Shown here: positions 17,466-26,235 of the stretch, piece by piece
How the letters are laid out: the number at the start of each line of letters is the position of its first letter
Position numbering within the stretch: position 1 is the stretch's first letter
Source of the DNA: Streptomyces acidicola
GTDB lineage: Bacteria > Actinomycetota > Actinomycetes > Streptomycetales > Streptomycetaceae
Reading direction: 5' to 3'
Length of the DNA: 64,000 nt
NCBI RefSeq assembly: GCF_009377235.1
Contig: NZ_VMNX01000004.1
Location: forward strand, 1-64,000
Made by a program: the position numbers and the translations under genes
The notes under the pieces: model-generated
Seen by the model: only the letters and a program-made list of their open reading frames with translations
What the model was told of the DNA's origin: nothing
Database searches by the model: none

Positions 17466-17830
17466 CAAGCTCTCCAATCATCTATGTGAACGGAGTTCAT
17501 GAGAAAGACCGCGTGAGCGTAGGGGCAGCTGATTGCCGTTGCAATGCATCTGGCAGAAGTTCATGGATGCGTTGGTTGGTTACGTAGGTGGTAAACCGGC
17601 GCACGGAGGCACTCAGTAGCGCCCATCGAGGCCGCGCACGAGTGGGACTTTCGGGCTTCCCCGTCAGGAAGGCAGCGATCGTCCTCTTTGGGTGAGAGAC
17701 CGGCCGGACGGGCTGTGAAGCGACGAGAACTTCGCCGAACGGCACCCAGCCTTCCGCCCGCCCGGTTTGCCACCGTCTGTGTGCTGCTACATCGCAGTCG
17801 TACCGCCCGGGCCGCCGGCCCGCGCGCTGG
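17466..17830. other. intergenic region between lyase and CHAT gene
   Basis: About 365 bp. The lyase promoter should lie in the first 100 bp. The open frames in the rest have no start signal or recognisable sequence, so I see no gene. A degraded fragment cannot be excluded. Confidence 0.4.
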
Positions 17831-20800
17831 TCAGGGACCGGTGTGAAGGTATGGCGCCCACAGAGTGGGAGCCTCGGGGCGGGCGTCTCGGAGCCTGCGG
17901 ACCGCCTGGCGGAGGGCAGAGGCCGCGTGGAGTGTTTCATCGGTGGTGCGCGGAGTTGCTTGGAGTGCTCGATAGAAGTCCCTTGCGACCTGGGGAGCCC
18001 GCAGATCGCTGATGGACCACTGTGTCGCGATCACATGCCGGAAGCCGGCGATGTGGAGCCCGCCGGCCAGGTGGGCGAACTCGTCCGCCAGGCGGGCGAC
18101 TCCGCTGGCTGTTTCGCATGCGGAGAGGAAGGCGAGTTCCGCCGTGGTCAGTCGGAGTGCGGTCACCTCACGCAAACTGATCACGTGGTCCGTGCAGTGC
18201 AATGCGGCACCGACGAGGGAGTACTGCGATCCGTGACCGGCGAAGTGCAGCCAGCTGTGGGAAAGCAACTGTTGCAGGACGGTGTCACGAGTCGCCTCAG
18301 GACCGAGGACGGCTGTCATCGTGGGGAACTCCTCGCGCAGGGAGCCGATTTCCGATACAGCGTGACGCAGCTCGGTCATTCCTGGAGCGCTGGGCACGGC
18401 GACGCCCAACAGTTCAGTCGTGACGGAGGTTGGGCGACTGTCGGCCTCCAAGAGTGCGCGAAGCGTGGGCGCGTAGGAGCAGATGGCGCGGTCGAGCAGG
18501 TTGCTGTTCGGGGTAGGGGACGGCGTGTCCGGCTCGTCGTCCGGTGCGGCGTAGAGACCTGCGGCGTGCAGGGGGAGCAGAGTCAGGGCGCCGGTGGGGC
18601 ACCACCACAGGCGAGGTTCCTGGCCCTCCGCCGGCTGGGCAGGCAGGTCCAGCTTGGTCAGGACCGGGGCTGTGATGTCGTTCCAGAGCCAGGCGAGAAT
18701 GGACCGGAGGATGTTATTCCGCTCTTGTGGGGCCGTCGTCTCGGGCCCACGCAACGTGGTGATCAGCTCTCGCGCCCGGCCGTTGACCACAGGGCGGGAG
18801 ATCCGCTCCAAGCGGACGAGGAGAGGGGACTCTTCCGCGTCGGCGGTCACCAGCAGGGCGTCGCAGCGGTAACGGGCGATGTTGACGATGACGACCGGAC
18901 CGTTGCGCGCCGCTTCACGGAGGCGGGCAAAGGGGCGCGGACGGAGAAAGTCCGGCACCAGGGTCCTGGCCCGCTCCAGGAGGCGGTCCCATTCGGCCGC
19001 CGCTTCCCGACGACGCTGGGACTCCACTGCCGCCTGGCCCGCCGAGACGTCACGCACCTCTCCACCGGCTCCGGCGGCGCCCACTGAGTCGAGTCGGCGC
19101 CGGACTCCGTCGACGGCCCGTGCCAGGTCATCGTCCAGGGCTCGGAGTTCGTCCAGGTCCGTACGAGCATCGAAAGCCTGCGCCAGCAGGACACCACGTC
19201 CCTGTTCCAGGAGCTCCACGGCCCGTGCGAGGTCCCCACGCTCGATGGCGACAGCGGCGGCGTCCGATGCGAGGCCGTTGGCCATGGACAGAAAGTGCTC
19301 GCGGTCTTCGCGTTCCAGACCGTGCCAGGCCGCCTGGGGCAGCAGCTCGATGGCGTACTCGTAGCCCCGCTGCGCCTCCTCCCACCGCTCGTCCGCCGAG
19401 GCCACCTCGCCCCAACTCCGTGCCGCACGGAGTCGTACGCTCAGCTGGCCCGTGGGGAGCTGGGCGGCTTCCCGGAAGGCGTCGATCGTCTCGGTGACGC
19501 GCCGCGCGTCGTGGAGGACATCCCCGAGGATCACCAGACACCTGGCACGGCTCTCGTGATCGGCAGGGCATCGTGCGACGGAGACACGGCCCACGCGTAC
19601 GGCCTCGTCGAGATCGCTGTCCTGACCCGTGTGCTGGTACCTCTGATGCAGCATCCCGCTGAGGTTGGAGAGGAACTTCGCCTGGTCGGGGTGGTCGTCG
19701 GAGGCCTCGTCGATGGCTTCGCGGATGGCCCGGATCGCGGCTTCCAGATCGTCATGGTTCTGCGATTCCGAGAAGTGGGCACGGATGACGATCGCGAGAT
19801 TGCACAGGTTCATCGGTCGCCGATGCGACCGTCGCGGTGTCGCTTCGACCGCGAGCCGCGCTGTTTCGACGGCCTTGTCGAGATCATCGCGCTGCCCGTG
19901 GCGGCGGTAGGAGGTTCCCAGGGCGAGGCTGAGGTTCGCGAGGTACCGATCCTGGTGCGGGTCACCGGCCCGCACGGTTCGTACGGCCTCCGCGCAGACG
20001 TCGATCGAGGCCGTCAGGTCCGCCGCGTCCCCGGTGTGTTCGAAGCGGGTTCTCAGCGAGTTGCCGAGTCCGCTGAGGTGCATTGCCCGTTGCGTGGCGG
20101 AGAGCCCGCCGGATCGCGTCGCCGCGCGTTTGGTGTCGATGGCCGCGTGCAGATCGTCGAGCGCGCCGCCATGCTCGTAGCGCGCCTGGAGGGCGCTGCC
20201 CAGGTTGTTCAGCGCGATGGCCCTGTCACGTCGGCCCAGCCCGGTGCCCCGCGCGCTTTCGCGTGCGAAGTCGACCGCGGCTGTGAAGTCGGCCCCGGCT
20301 CCGGTGTGCTGGGCACGAACCCGCAGTACGCCACCGACCGCGTTGACGACCAGCGGGCGGTACGGCGCGCTCGCGGGGGTGTCCCGCTCCGCCCGCAGAG
20401 CCGCCGCCACCGCGGCTTCCAGGTCGGCGGCGTCAGTGCGGTCCTCGAAGCGGCAGCGCAGGATCTCGCTGAGGGCCGACCGCAGGAGGGAGATCGCGTC
20501 GCTGCCCTCGGCGGAGAGGGAGATGCCTCGCCGTACGACGTCCGCCGCCTCGTCCAGGTCCCTTGCTTCCGCGATGTGTTCGTCGTAGAGCGTGTAAAGG
20601 GCCATCCCCTGAGCGAGCAGCATCCTGGCGAGGGCCGGTGACGAGTCCGGCAGGCCGCGGGCTGCGAGACACAACAGGTCCACGGCGGTGCGGAGGTCGC
20701 GGGCGTCGTTCGTCCGATGGTGGCGGAGCATGAGGCAGATGGCGAGGTCCTCGTGCGTGGAGTTGTGGCGGTCGTGCTGGGGGTACTCCGCGAGAAAGCT

Positions 20801-21754
20801 CTCGTAGCAGGCGACCGCCTCGTCGAGGTTCGCCTGATCGTCGGTGAGTTCACCGCGTCGGCGCAATCCACCGGCGAGGCGGAGGAGATGGTCGGCGCGC
20901 TCCGGGTCGTTCGGGTCGCCCTGTTCCATGGCGTGCCGCGCGGACTCGATCAGGTCATCGAGGTCGGCGCTGACCACAGCGCTCTCCTCCTCCACCGACT
21001 GGACCCTGAGCCACAGCCCCTTGGCCAACCCTCCCCAGGCCACGGCGCGTAACGGAGCGCCCGGCTGGGACAATGCGACGGCGCTGCGGGCCATGTCGAT
21101 CGACTCGTCGAGAAGGGTGATGGCGTGCGTTTCCCGGTACGTCTCCCGCAGGAGCTCCCCGAGGTGAAAGCGGGTGAGGGCACCGCTCGGATGGCCCGGG
21201 GGCGTGTCCGCCACGGCTTCGCGCGTGACGTCGAGGGCTTCCCGGAGATGCGCGGGGGCGCCGGTACGTTCGTGCCTGTGCATGAGCATCTGGGAGAGGT
21301 TGTTACGGCGGAGGGGGCGGCGTTCGTGCCCTGGGGGAGTGGCGGCAATGCTGCGGCGCCCCGCGGCGATACCCGCTTCCAGGTCGGGCAGCCGGTGGCT
21401 TGTCCGGAAGCGCTCCCAGTGAGCCAGCGCGAGATTGGACAGCTGCTCGTCAAGGAACTTGTCGCCGAACGCCTCGGTCTCCCTCACCGCGGTCGCGCTC
21501 ACCTCGACCGCCTGGTCGAGCGCGGCGTGGTCTCCGGTCAGCTGAAACCATCCACGCAGAGCCCGGCCCAGCTCCGTGAGGCAGACCGGCCGGAAGGGGG
21601 AGGCGGGTGGAAGTGCCTCGACGAGGACGGACCACAGCCGTAAGGAGGTGCGCAGGGCGTCGGGGTCGCCCAGTCCCTGCCATTTCTCAAAGCTCGCCAC
21701 CGCCTCCTCGACCATCTGCTGTGCCGTCGCCCGGTCGCCCTGCGGGTGTGCCAT
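17831..21754 (-). CDS. TPR-CHAT (caspase-like) protease, CATRA-type conflict system
   Basis: A 1307-aa protein. Roughly residues 1-850 are a long run of helical TPR-like repeats; several units share an AIxxxRxAxxxTPxxHPxR-like pattern (for example TRSGGLSATQRAMHLSGLGN). The C-terminal CHAT domain carries the caspase-type dyad His1174 in LHFAGHGSQ and Cys1213 in FLSACETA, with GFRHVIATQW after it. CHAT proteases are separase-like cysteine peptidases, and the TPR region usually senses or recruits. No signal peptide or membrane segment is present. It is divergent, across 98 bp, from a small protein and a four-TM protein, which together match the described CATRA arrangement. I infer that the TPR part detects a trigger and the protease activates a partner. 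Confidence 0.9.
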   Translation of the reverse strand: MAHPQGDRATAQQMVEEAVASFEKWQGLGDPDALRTSLRLWSVLVEALPPASPFRPVCLTELGRALRGWFQLTGDHAALDQAVEVSATAVRETEAFGDKFLDEQLSNLALAHWERFRTSHRLPDLEAGIAAGRRSIAATPPGHERRPLRRNNLSQMLMHRHERTGAPAHLREALDVTREAVADTPPGHPSGALTRFHLGELLRETYRETHAITLLDESIDMARSAVALSQPGAPLRAVAWGGLAKGLWLRVQSVEEESAVVSADLDDLIESARHAMEQGDPNDPERADHLLRLAGGLRRRGELTDDQANLDEAVACYESFLAEYPQHDRHNSTHEDLAICLMLRHHRTNDARDLRTAVDLLCLAARGLPDSSPALARMLLAQGMALYTLYDEHIAEARDLDEAADVVRRGISLSAEGSDAISLLRSALSEILRCRFEDRTDAADLEAAVAAALRAERDTPASAPYRPLVVNAVGGVLRVRAQHTGAGADFTAAVDFARESARGTGLGRRDRAIALNNLGSALQARYEHGGALDDLHAAIDTKRAATRSGGLSATQRAMHLSGLGNSLRTRFEHTGDAADLTASIDVCAEAVRTVRAGDPHQDRYLANLSLALGTSYRRHGQRDDLDKAVETARLAVEATPRRSHRRPMNLCNLAIVIRAHFSESQNHDDLEAAIRAIREAIDEASDDHPDQAKFLSNLSGMLHQRYQHTGQDSDLDEAVRVGRVSVARCPADHESRARCLVILGDVLHDARRVTETIDAFREAAQLPTGQLSVRLRAARSWGEVASADERWEEAQRGYEYAIELLPQAAWHGLEREDREHFLSMANGLASDAAAVAIERGDLARAVELLEQGRGVLLAQAFDARTDLDELRALDDDLARAVDGVRRRLDSVGAAGAGGEVRDVSAGQAAVESQRRREAAAEWDRLLERARTLVPDFLRPRPFARLREAARNGPVVIVNIARYRCDALLVTADAEESPLLVRLERISRPVVNGRARELITTLRGPETTAPQERNNILRSILAWLWNDITAPVLTKLDLPAQPAEGQEPRLWWCPTGALTLLPLHAAGLYAAPDDEPDTPSPTPNSNLLDRAICSYAPTLRALLEADSRPTSVTTELLGVAVPSAPGMTELRHAVSEIGSLREEFPTMTAVLGPEATRDTVLQQLLSHSWLHFAGHGSQYSLVGAALHCTDHVISLREVTALRLTTAELAFLSACETASGVARLADEFAHLAGGLHIAGFRHVIATQWSISDLRAPQVARDFYRALQATPRTTDETLHAASALRQAVRRLRDARPEAPTLWAPYLHTGP

Positions 21755-21852
21755 GAACAGCCCCTGTCACCGGTACTCAAGTGCACGGTCTGGCGTAATT
21801 TCCCTATGATTGCACGCGGTTCACGGCAACCGGAGACGTGAGGAGTGCCCAC
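21755..21852. promoter_or_regulatory. divergent promoter of the CHAT/CATRA locus
   Basis: A 98-bp gap between the two divergent starts, with the locus's only AT-rich stretch. TATGAT at 21805-21810 is a good -10 candidate for the rightward genes, about 40 bases before their start. The -35 is weak. Sharing one short promoter suggests co-regulation of both arms. Confidence 0.4.
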
Positions 21853-22230
21853 GTGAGCGACTGGTCGGACGCCCTGCGAGACGCACGTTTCCTGCTGGGC
21901 ACGCTGTCCGGGACAGCCCTCGCGGAACCCGCGGTCTGGACGCGGCTGGAGGTGACGCTCGCGGATCTGGAGAGTGCTCTGGACGACGGGGATGCAGACC
22001 GACTCCGGCTCGCCCTGTACACGCTGGAGGATTCGCTCGCGGGTGACAGGATGCGGATGCTCGGCGGGCCGGACACCCGGACGCCGCCTCCGCCCCCGCT
22101 GGCAGACCGGCTCGACCGGCTGGTCCACCAGATCCGAGTACCCGGGGCGAGGAATGAAGGTGCCTCCGCCCCACCCGGCTCGAACGCCCCCGCCGATTCG
22201 ACCGGCTCCGCGGACGACGATGCGACGTAA
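21853..22230 (+). CDS. small CATRA-associated protein
   Basis: A 125-aa protein. The first 75 residues are helical and conserved-looking (WSDALRDARFLLGTLSG, WTRLEVTLADLESAL, RLRLALYTLEDSL). A proline-rich turn (PPPPPLADRLDRLVHQ) and a disordered Ser/Gly/Asp tail follow. Its size and its place between the CHAT-TPR gene and the membrane protein gene fit the small protein described for CATRA systems. I chose the GTG at 21853 because GAGGAG is eight bases upstream. Its end overlaps the next ORF by 11 bases, so the two are coupled. It may be an adaptor or inhibitor; that is inference. Confidence 0.7.
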   Translation: MSDWSDALRDARFLLGTLSGTALAEPAVWTRLEVTLADLESALDDGDADRLRLALYTLEDSLAGDRMRMLGGPDTRTPPPPPLADRLDRLVHQIRVPGARNEGASAPPGSNAPADSTGSADDDAT

Positions 22231-23725
22231 CCGCTTCGAAGGCCAAGCCCTGATCGTCCACACCTTCGCATCCCTGGCCCGTGTCGCCGAGGATGAAGAG
22301 AATGGCATCAACTCCGTTGGGCAGATGTGGTCACGGATGTGCGACCGGCTCGGCATGCGTGACCCGGTACCCCACTACGGCTCCGCCGACCTGCCCGCAC
22401 TGGCGCCCCTCGCCCAGTCGCTTCCCGCCAACGGGCGCCGACTGCTCGCGGCCCGCCAGTGCACGGGGTCGCGTCCGGCGCAGGCTTTCGCCTACGTACG
22501 CCATGACGTCATCGGCATCACGGTGGTGCTGTTCCCCACCCCCGACGTCTCCTGGAGCGATCTGCGCTCCCGTTGGGAGGCCGCAGCGCCGCCCCTTCCC
22601 GAACAGACCGTCCTCGGCACCGCCTACATCTACCGAGCGCTCGACGGTCGGCGCGCCGGGCACGGCACCGGCGGTCTGAGCCGGCTCCTTGCCTCTGTAC
22701 CCTCACCGGCCGCATCGCTGGACGGGACATGGCGACGGACCTCCGACAACTACCTGATCCTGTACTCCGACCCTCCCGGGCAGGCTCCATTCGTGTGGGA
22801 GGCAGTCGCGGTGGGGCCTGCCGCGCGGGAGGACGCCTTCGACGCCTGGACCTGGCACGTTCACCGCACCGGGGCTTCGGCTCCGTTCACCCGCTATCTG
22901 GAGGGTGCGGCACGCCTGCACCACCAGGCCTCGGTACACCGTGCACACCAACACAGCTTCCATGCCCTGTGTCAGCGCCTGTCAGTTGCCTCTCAGCGAT
23001 TGGCGGAACTGTGCGGCGAAGTGCTGGCCAACGAGGCGGGACCGGACGACCTGCTCATGGCTGAGGCCGCCATCAGCGCGCTGTACGTGGGCGACCAAGG
23101 GCTCAACCAGGCGCTGCGGGACCTCCGCGAAATGCGGCACTCGGTACGGATCACAGTCGACACGATGGCCGAGCTTCTCCCACCCGATCCTGTCAACGAC
23201 ACCGGCGGCGAACGAGAGTTGGGCCGCGGCCTCATCGCCCTCCTCGACGACGACATCTCCCACGCGGAATCGGTCAAGCAGGAAGCAGACGAAATCACCC
23301 GCACCGCGGCAGTGATAGTGCAGCAGCGTCTGCACCTCCATCAGCAGCGTACGACCGTCATCCAGGGCGCGGTGCTCGGCTCCCTGCTCATGGCGCTTGC
23401 CGCCGTTCAGACCCTGGACTACCGTCTGCCGCTGCCCGGTTCCCTGCACGCGCCGCTGATCACCTGGCTCTCTGTACTGGCCCTGTTGCTGCCTGTGCAA
23501 TTGCTCCGCTGGCGACGTGCGGACGGTGGGAATCGCCGGCCGACTTGGTTCGATCAACTGTCTCTGCTCAGCGTGGGTGCGGCGACAGGCTGGCTGGGCG
23601 CATCGGTGGGGGCCCATCTCCTGGCCGACGCATCGGCCACGCCCGCGGTGAGTGGTAGCTGCGCCGTGCTCCTGGGGCTTGCCGCACTACTGGCGGACTG
23701 GCTACGCACATCGCGCGGCGCATGA
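22220..23725 (+). CDS. CATRA membrane protein (N-terminal CATRA domain, four C-terminal TM helices)
   Basis: A 501-aa protein. About residues 1-270 are a soluble domain (RFEGQALIVHTFASLARV, RHDVIGITVVLFPTPDVSW, YLILYSDPPGQ). Residues 270-375 are mostly helical and coiled-coil-like (LRDLREMRHSVRITVDTMAE, HAESVKQEADEITRTAA). Four hydrophobic segments follow near 380-398, 409-429, 446-468 and 477-494, so the C-terminus is membrane-embedded. It overlaps the small protein gene by 11 bases and has only a weak ribosome binding site, so translation is likely coupled. It is the natural candidate for a membrane effector controlled by the CHAT protease; I infer this from architecture only. Confidence 0.78.
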   Translation: MRRNRFEGQALIVHTFASLARVAEDEENGINSVGQMWSRMCDRLGMRDPVPHYGSADLPALAPLAQSLPANGRRLLAARQCTGSRPAQAFAYVRHDVIGITVVLFPTPDVSWSDLRSRWEAAAPPLPEQTVLGTAYIYRALDGRRAGHGTGGLSRLLASVPSPAASLDGTWRRTSDNYLILYSDPPGQAPFVWEAVAVGPAAREDAFDAWTWHVHRTGASAPFTRYLEGAARLHHQASVHRAHQHSFHALCQRLSVASQRLAELCGEVLANEAGPDDLLMAEAAISALYVGDQGLNQALRDLREMRHSVRITVDTMAELLPPDPVNDTGGERELGRGLIALLDDDISHAESVKQEADEITRTAAVIVQQRLHLHQQRTTVIQGAVLGSLLMALAAVQTLDYRLPLPGSLHAPLITWLSVLALLLPVQLLRWRRADGGNRRPTWFDQLSLLSVGAATGWLGASVGAHLLADASATPAVSGSCAVLLGLAALLADWLRTSRGA

Positions 23726-23926
23726 GGCTGGGGTGAGAAGCCGTCTGCGGCGGCCACCGCCGGATCGCCCACGTCGCGGGCAACCACGCAGCCGTCGTCG
23801 ACATCCGCAGCCGGCCTACGAGACGATCATGCGCGAGCACGGCCATGAGGACGACATCCTCGTCGAGACCTGCGACACCACCGAGGACGGGCCCCCTTCG
23901 GTCGGGGAGCCGTTGCGCTGTCGTGG

Positions 23927-24340
23927 TCAGTCGTCGGTGGTGGCGAGGGCGGTGCTGTACTGCTCGTCGGTGACCGGCTCCAGCCAGGTGGTGCCGTCGC
24001 CGGTGCCGTCACCGACCACGAGGGCGATGTGGGCCATGAGGTTGGTGTCGGTGGCGCCGTGCCAGTGCTCTTCTCCCGCCGGGCACTTGACGATCTCACC
24101 GGCGCTGACCCGGATGGCCTTGCCGTCGCGGGTGCCGACCAGGCCGACGCCGTCGGTGATGTACAGAACCTGACCCAGGGCGTGGGAGTGCCAGTTGGTG
24201 CGGGCGCCCGGTGTGAAGCGCACCAGACCGGCGGCCAGGCGCGACGGCTCTGCGGGGGCCTCGATCATGTTGAGGTAGACATTGCCGGTGAAGCGCTCGG
24301 CCGGGGCCTTGAGGGTGGGGGTGTCGGTGATGTGTTCCAT
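23927..24340 (-). CDS. cupin domain protein
   Basis: A 137-aa single-domain cupin. Cupin motif 1 reads TNWHSHALGQVLYITDG, with His-x-His and a Gln replacing the usual Glu metal ligand, and motif 2 is CPAGEEHWHGA. This variant resembles the (R)-mandelonitrile-lyase-like cupins, which bind manganese; function here is not proven. Upstream on the same strand lie a deleted SDR and a carboxymuconolactone decarboxylase-like gene, a trio often seen together. GGAAAAGAGCC precedes the ATG at 24340. The genes probably share one transcript. Confidence 0.87.
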   Translation of the reverse strand: MEHITDTPTLKAPAERFTGNVYLNMIEAPAEPSRLAAGLVRFTPGARTNWHSHALGQVLYITDGVGLVGTRDGKAIRVSAGEIVKCPAGEEHWHGATDTNLMAHIALVVGDGTGDGTTWLEPVTDEQYSTALATTDD

Positions 24341-24414
24341 GGCTCTTTTCCTTGAACGGGCTGGATGACGGTGGGTCGGCGGACGTGGACCGGCGGAGGA
24401 CGGCGGGACCGGCG

Positions 24415-24594
24415 TCAGGAGGCGTTCGCGTGGGCGAGGTTCGTGCCCAGCTCGCGTGAGGCATCAACCTGTGCGAGGAGTTGCCTGGCCTTGGCCTCGA
24501 CGGCTTCGAGGCAGTCGTCGCCGGCGACGAACCGCTGCGGCGGCTGCTCCAGGCCGGCGACTCCGGCGCCGGTGACGAAGAAGACCTTGCGCAT
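24415..24594 (-). pseudogene. internally deleted SDR mini-gene
   Basis: A 59-codon frame starts MRKVFFVTGAG, the SDR nucleotide-binding N-terminus, and continues directly into a typical SDR C-terminal tail (PQRFVAGDDCLEAVEAKARQ, then LLAQVDASRELG). A normal SDR of this type has more than 200 residues between them, including the catalytic Ser-Tyr-Lys, all missing. The frame stays open and keeps normal codon use, so the deletion is in frame and probably recent. It lies between the CMD-like and cupin genes in the same direction, so it marks a former three-gene operon. Confidence 0.8.
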
Positions 24595-24667
24595 GAGGGG
24601 TATCGCGCTCCATGAGGTACTGGGGGGAGGTACTGGGGGAGATCCGTGAGGTAAATGGGAGATGGGT

Positions 24668-24991
24668 TCAGGCTGCGGTGCGCTCGTCGGTGATCTTCTT
24701 GAGCTGGTTGATCGCGCTCATCGCGTTGGGCCAGCCCGCGTAGAAGGCCAGGTGCGTGATCGCCTCGGACAGCTCCTCGACACTCAGGCCGTTGTCCAGG
24801 GCCACCCCCAGGTGGTAGCCGAGCTGCTCGCTGCGATACAGGGCGGACAGCACGCTCACCGTGACCAGGCTGCGGTCCCGCGGGGACAGCCCGGGGCGCT
24901 CCCAGACATCGGAGAAGAGGACGTTGTTGGTGACCTCGACCAGCTTCGGCGCGATCTCGGCAAGCTCCTGGGGTGCGGATTGCTGCGGCAT
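24668..24991 (-). CDS. carboxymuconolactone decarboxylase family protein
   Basis: A 107-aa all-helical protein starting MPQQSAPQEL, preceded by GGAG. The core reads LSPRDRSLVTVSVLSALYRS, then YHLGVALDNGLSVEELSEAI and HLAFYAGWPNAMSAI, which matches the carboxymuconolactone decarboxylase fold. The AhpD-type CxxC pair is absent, so peroxidase activity is unlikely and it belongs with the decarboxylase-like members. Longer in-frame codons up to 25087 look non-coding. It is the first gene of the CMD, deleted SDR, cupin unit. The nearby MarR gene may control it, but no operator is evident. Confidence 0.87.
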   Translation of the reverse strand: MPQQSAPQELAEIAPKLVEVTNNVLFSDVWERPGLSPRDRSLVTVSVLSALYRSEQLGYHLGVALDNGLSVEELSEAITHLAFYAGWPNAMSAINQLKKITDERTAA

Positions 24992-25506
24992 GGGAACTCC
25001 TCGATCAAAACGGTACGAACCGGTAAGACCCACTGTGTGGCCAAGCCGGGCTTGCGGCAGCCGCCGCTGCCTCGAATCCGGTGACACCCGACGGCCTCAA
25101 CTACTGCCACTGTCGAGGAAACCGCAGGTCAACAAGGTGGAGAAGGGTCTGCCGTTACAGGTACTGACAGACCCCCCCCGCACGCACATGCACCAGGCCG
25201 CCCAGCCCGGGATGCGTGATCACTGAGCGGACACTTCGCCGGAGCCTCCGGGAAAGTCCTCGGCGTCGTCGCGAACGCACTATGGCAATGGCCGCCAAGG
25301 AGCGGTGCACCCGTCCCGGCGCCGCGGTGCACCGTCCGCGAGCTCGTAGCCTCCTCGCGGAGCCTCGTTCTCGGTCCGCAGATCCTCGGCTGTCGGCCAG
25401 GGCGCCCACCGTTTTCTTCCTCCGCGTGCTCGTCTGCCCGGTGCGGAGGGCTGCGACAGCGTGACGGCGGCATACCTCATGCCAACCCGCCTGGCGGGCC
25501 GCGGTG
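24992..25506. other. intergenic region between CMD-like gene and MarR gene
   Basis: About 515 bp with no credible gene. Its left end should carry the CMD-operon promoter; an imperfect symmetric element ACGGTACGAACCGGTA lies at 25009-25024. A run of eight or nine C residues occurs near 25170. I see nothing else. Confidence 0.4.
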
Positions 25507-26028
25507 TCACGCCAGGGGCGTTTGGCGTCCGACCGCCTGGTTGAGCTTGTCCTCGATCCGGTCCAGTACGCGGATCATGTTGTCCTGTTCCTCTGCGGCC
25601 AGGCCGGCGGCGACGCTGTTCTCGAGTTCCGCCCACACAAGCTCGACTTCTTTGCGCAGGGCGAGGCTGGCGATGGTCGGTTCGATGATGGTGGCGCGCT
25701 TGTCGGTCTCGCTGGGACGGCGGCGGACGAAGCCGGCGTTCTCCAGCCGCTTGACCGTACGGGTCATGGTGGCGGCGTCCGAGCCGAGCAGACGCACGAG
25801 GTCCGTCTGCCGTTGTGGGCCGAGATCCCACAGCTGCATCATCACGAGCTCCTGGCCCGGATGCAGTCCCACGCGCCGCAGAAGTTGTGCGGCGAGCAGC
25901 CGGTGGAGGCGGGCCACGCGGAAGATGGCGTGGGTCATGGCCCCGGCCTGAACCGAGGGCGGCATCGGGGGGCACGCGAGGTCCGTAGGGGACTCGGCGG
26001 CCGATTCGACTCCCGAAGCCTTCGCCAC
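25507..26028 (-). CDS. MarR family transcriptional regulator
   Basis: A 173-aa winged-helix regulator. The DNA-binding core is LGPQRQTDLVRLLGSDAATM then TRTVKRLENAGFVRRRPSE and a wing TDKRATIIEPT, the standard MarR signature. The C-terminal helices mediate dimerisation. The start is GTG at 26028 with GAGG upstream; an ATG 21 codons later would also give a full domain. It is divergent from an old-yellow-enzyme gene. A shared motif occurs in front of that gene and of the following F420-dependent reductase gene, so this regulator probably controls both. Confidence 0.9.
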   Translation of the reverse strand: MAKASGVESAAESPTDLACPPMPPSVQAGAMTHAIFRVARLHRLLAAQLLRRVGLHPGQELVMMQLWDLGPQRQTDLVRLLGSDAATMTRTVKRLENAGFVRRRPSETDKRATIIEPTIASLALRKEVELVWAELENSVAAGLAAEEQDNMIRVLDRIEDKLNQAVGRQTPLA

Positions 26029-26173
26029 GTGGCCTCACGCCCTTCCCGAGTCACTGCCTGAACAGGTGGATTCTACCGCCGACCCTCTTTCTGTTTTCGT
26101 TCGCGTTCACTAGGAACGACGAGTGCAGAAGTGACGCAGCTCACATTCGCTCGGGAATCGTCGATGCGATTTA

Positions 26174-26227
26174 CCTGTTCGAGCAAGTAATGGCATTGTG
26201 TGATGCCGCGTAACCGATTCGAACAGG
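26174..26227. promoter_or_regulatory. MarR operator region before the OYE gene
   Basis: CCTGTTCGA (26174-26182) and TCGAACAGG (26219-26227) form a 9-bp inverted repeat. The left box CTGTTCGAGCAAGTAA matches TTGTCCGAACAAGTAA found before the F420 gene at 27452, at 13 of 16 positions. The symmetric core TTGTTCGAACAA is typical of MarR-family operators. The right half lies just before the OYE start. Confidence 0.6.
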
Positions 26228-26235
26228 ACTCGATC

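Noticed and set aside
17497-17940. 147-codon minus-strand frame after the CHAT gene
   Set aside because: It overlaps the coding end of the CHAT gene in another phase and has no start signal or recognisable domain.
23726-23926. Possible gene fragment with YETIMREHGHEDDILVETCD
   Set aside because: Short, no start or stop context, and no family I recognise; left as intergenic.
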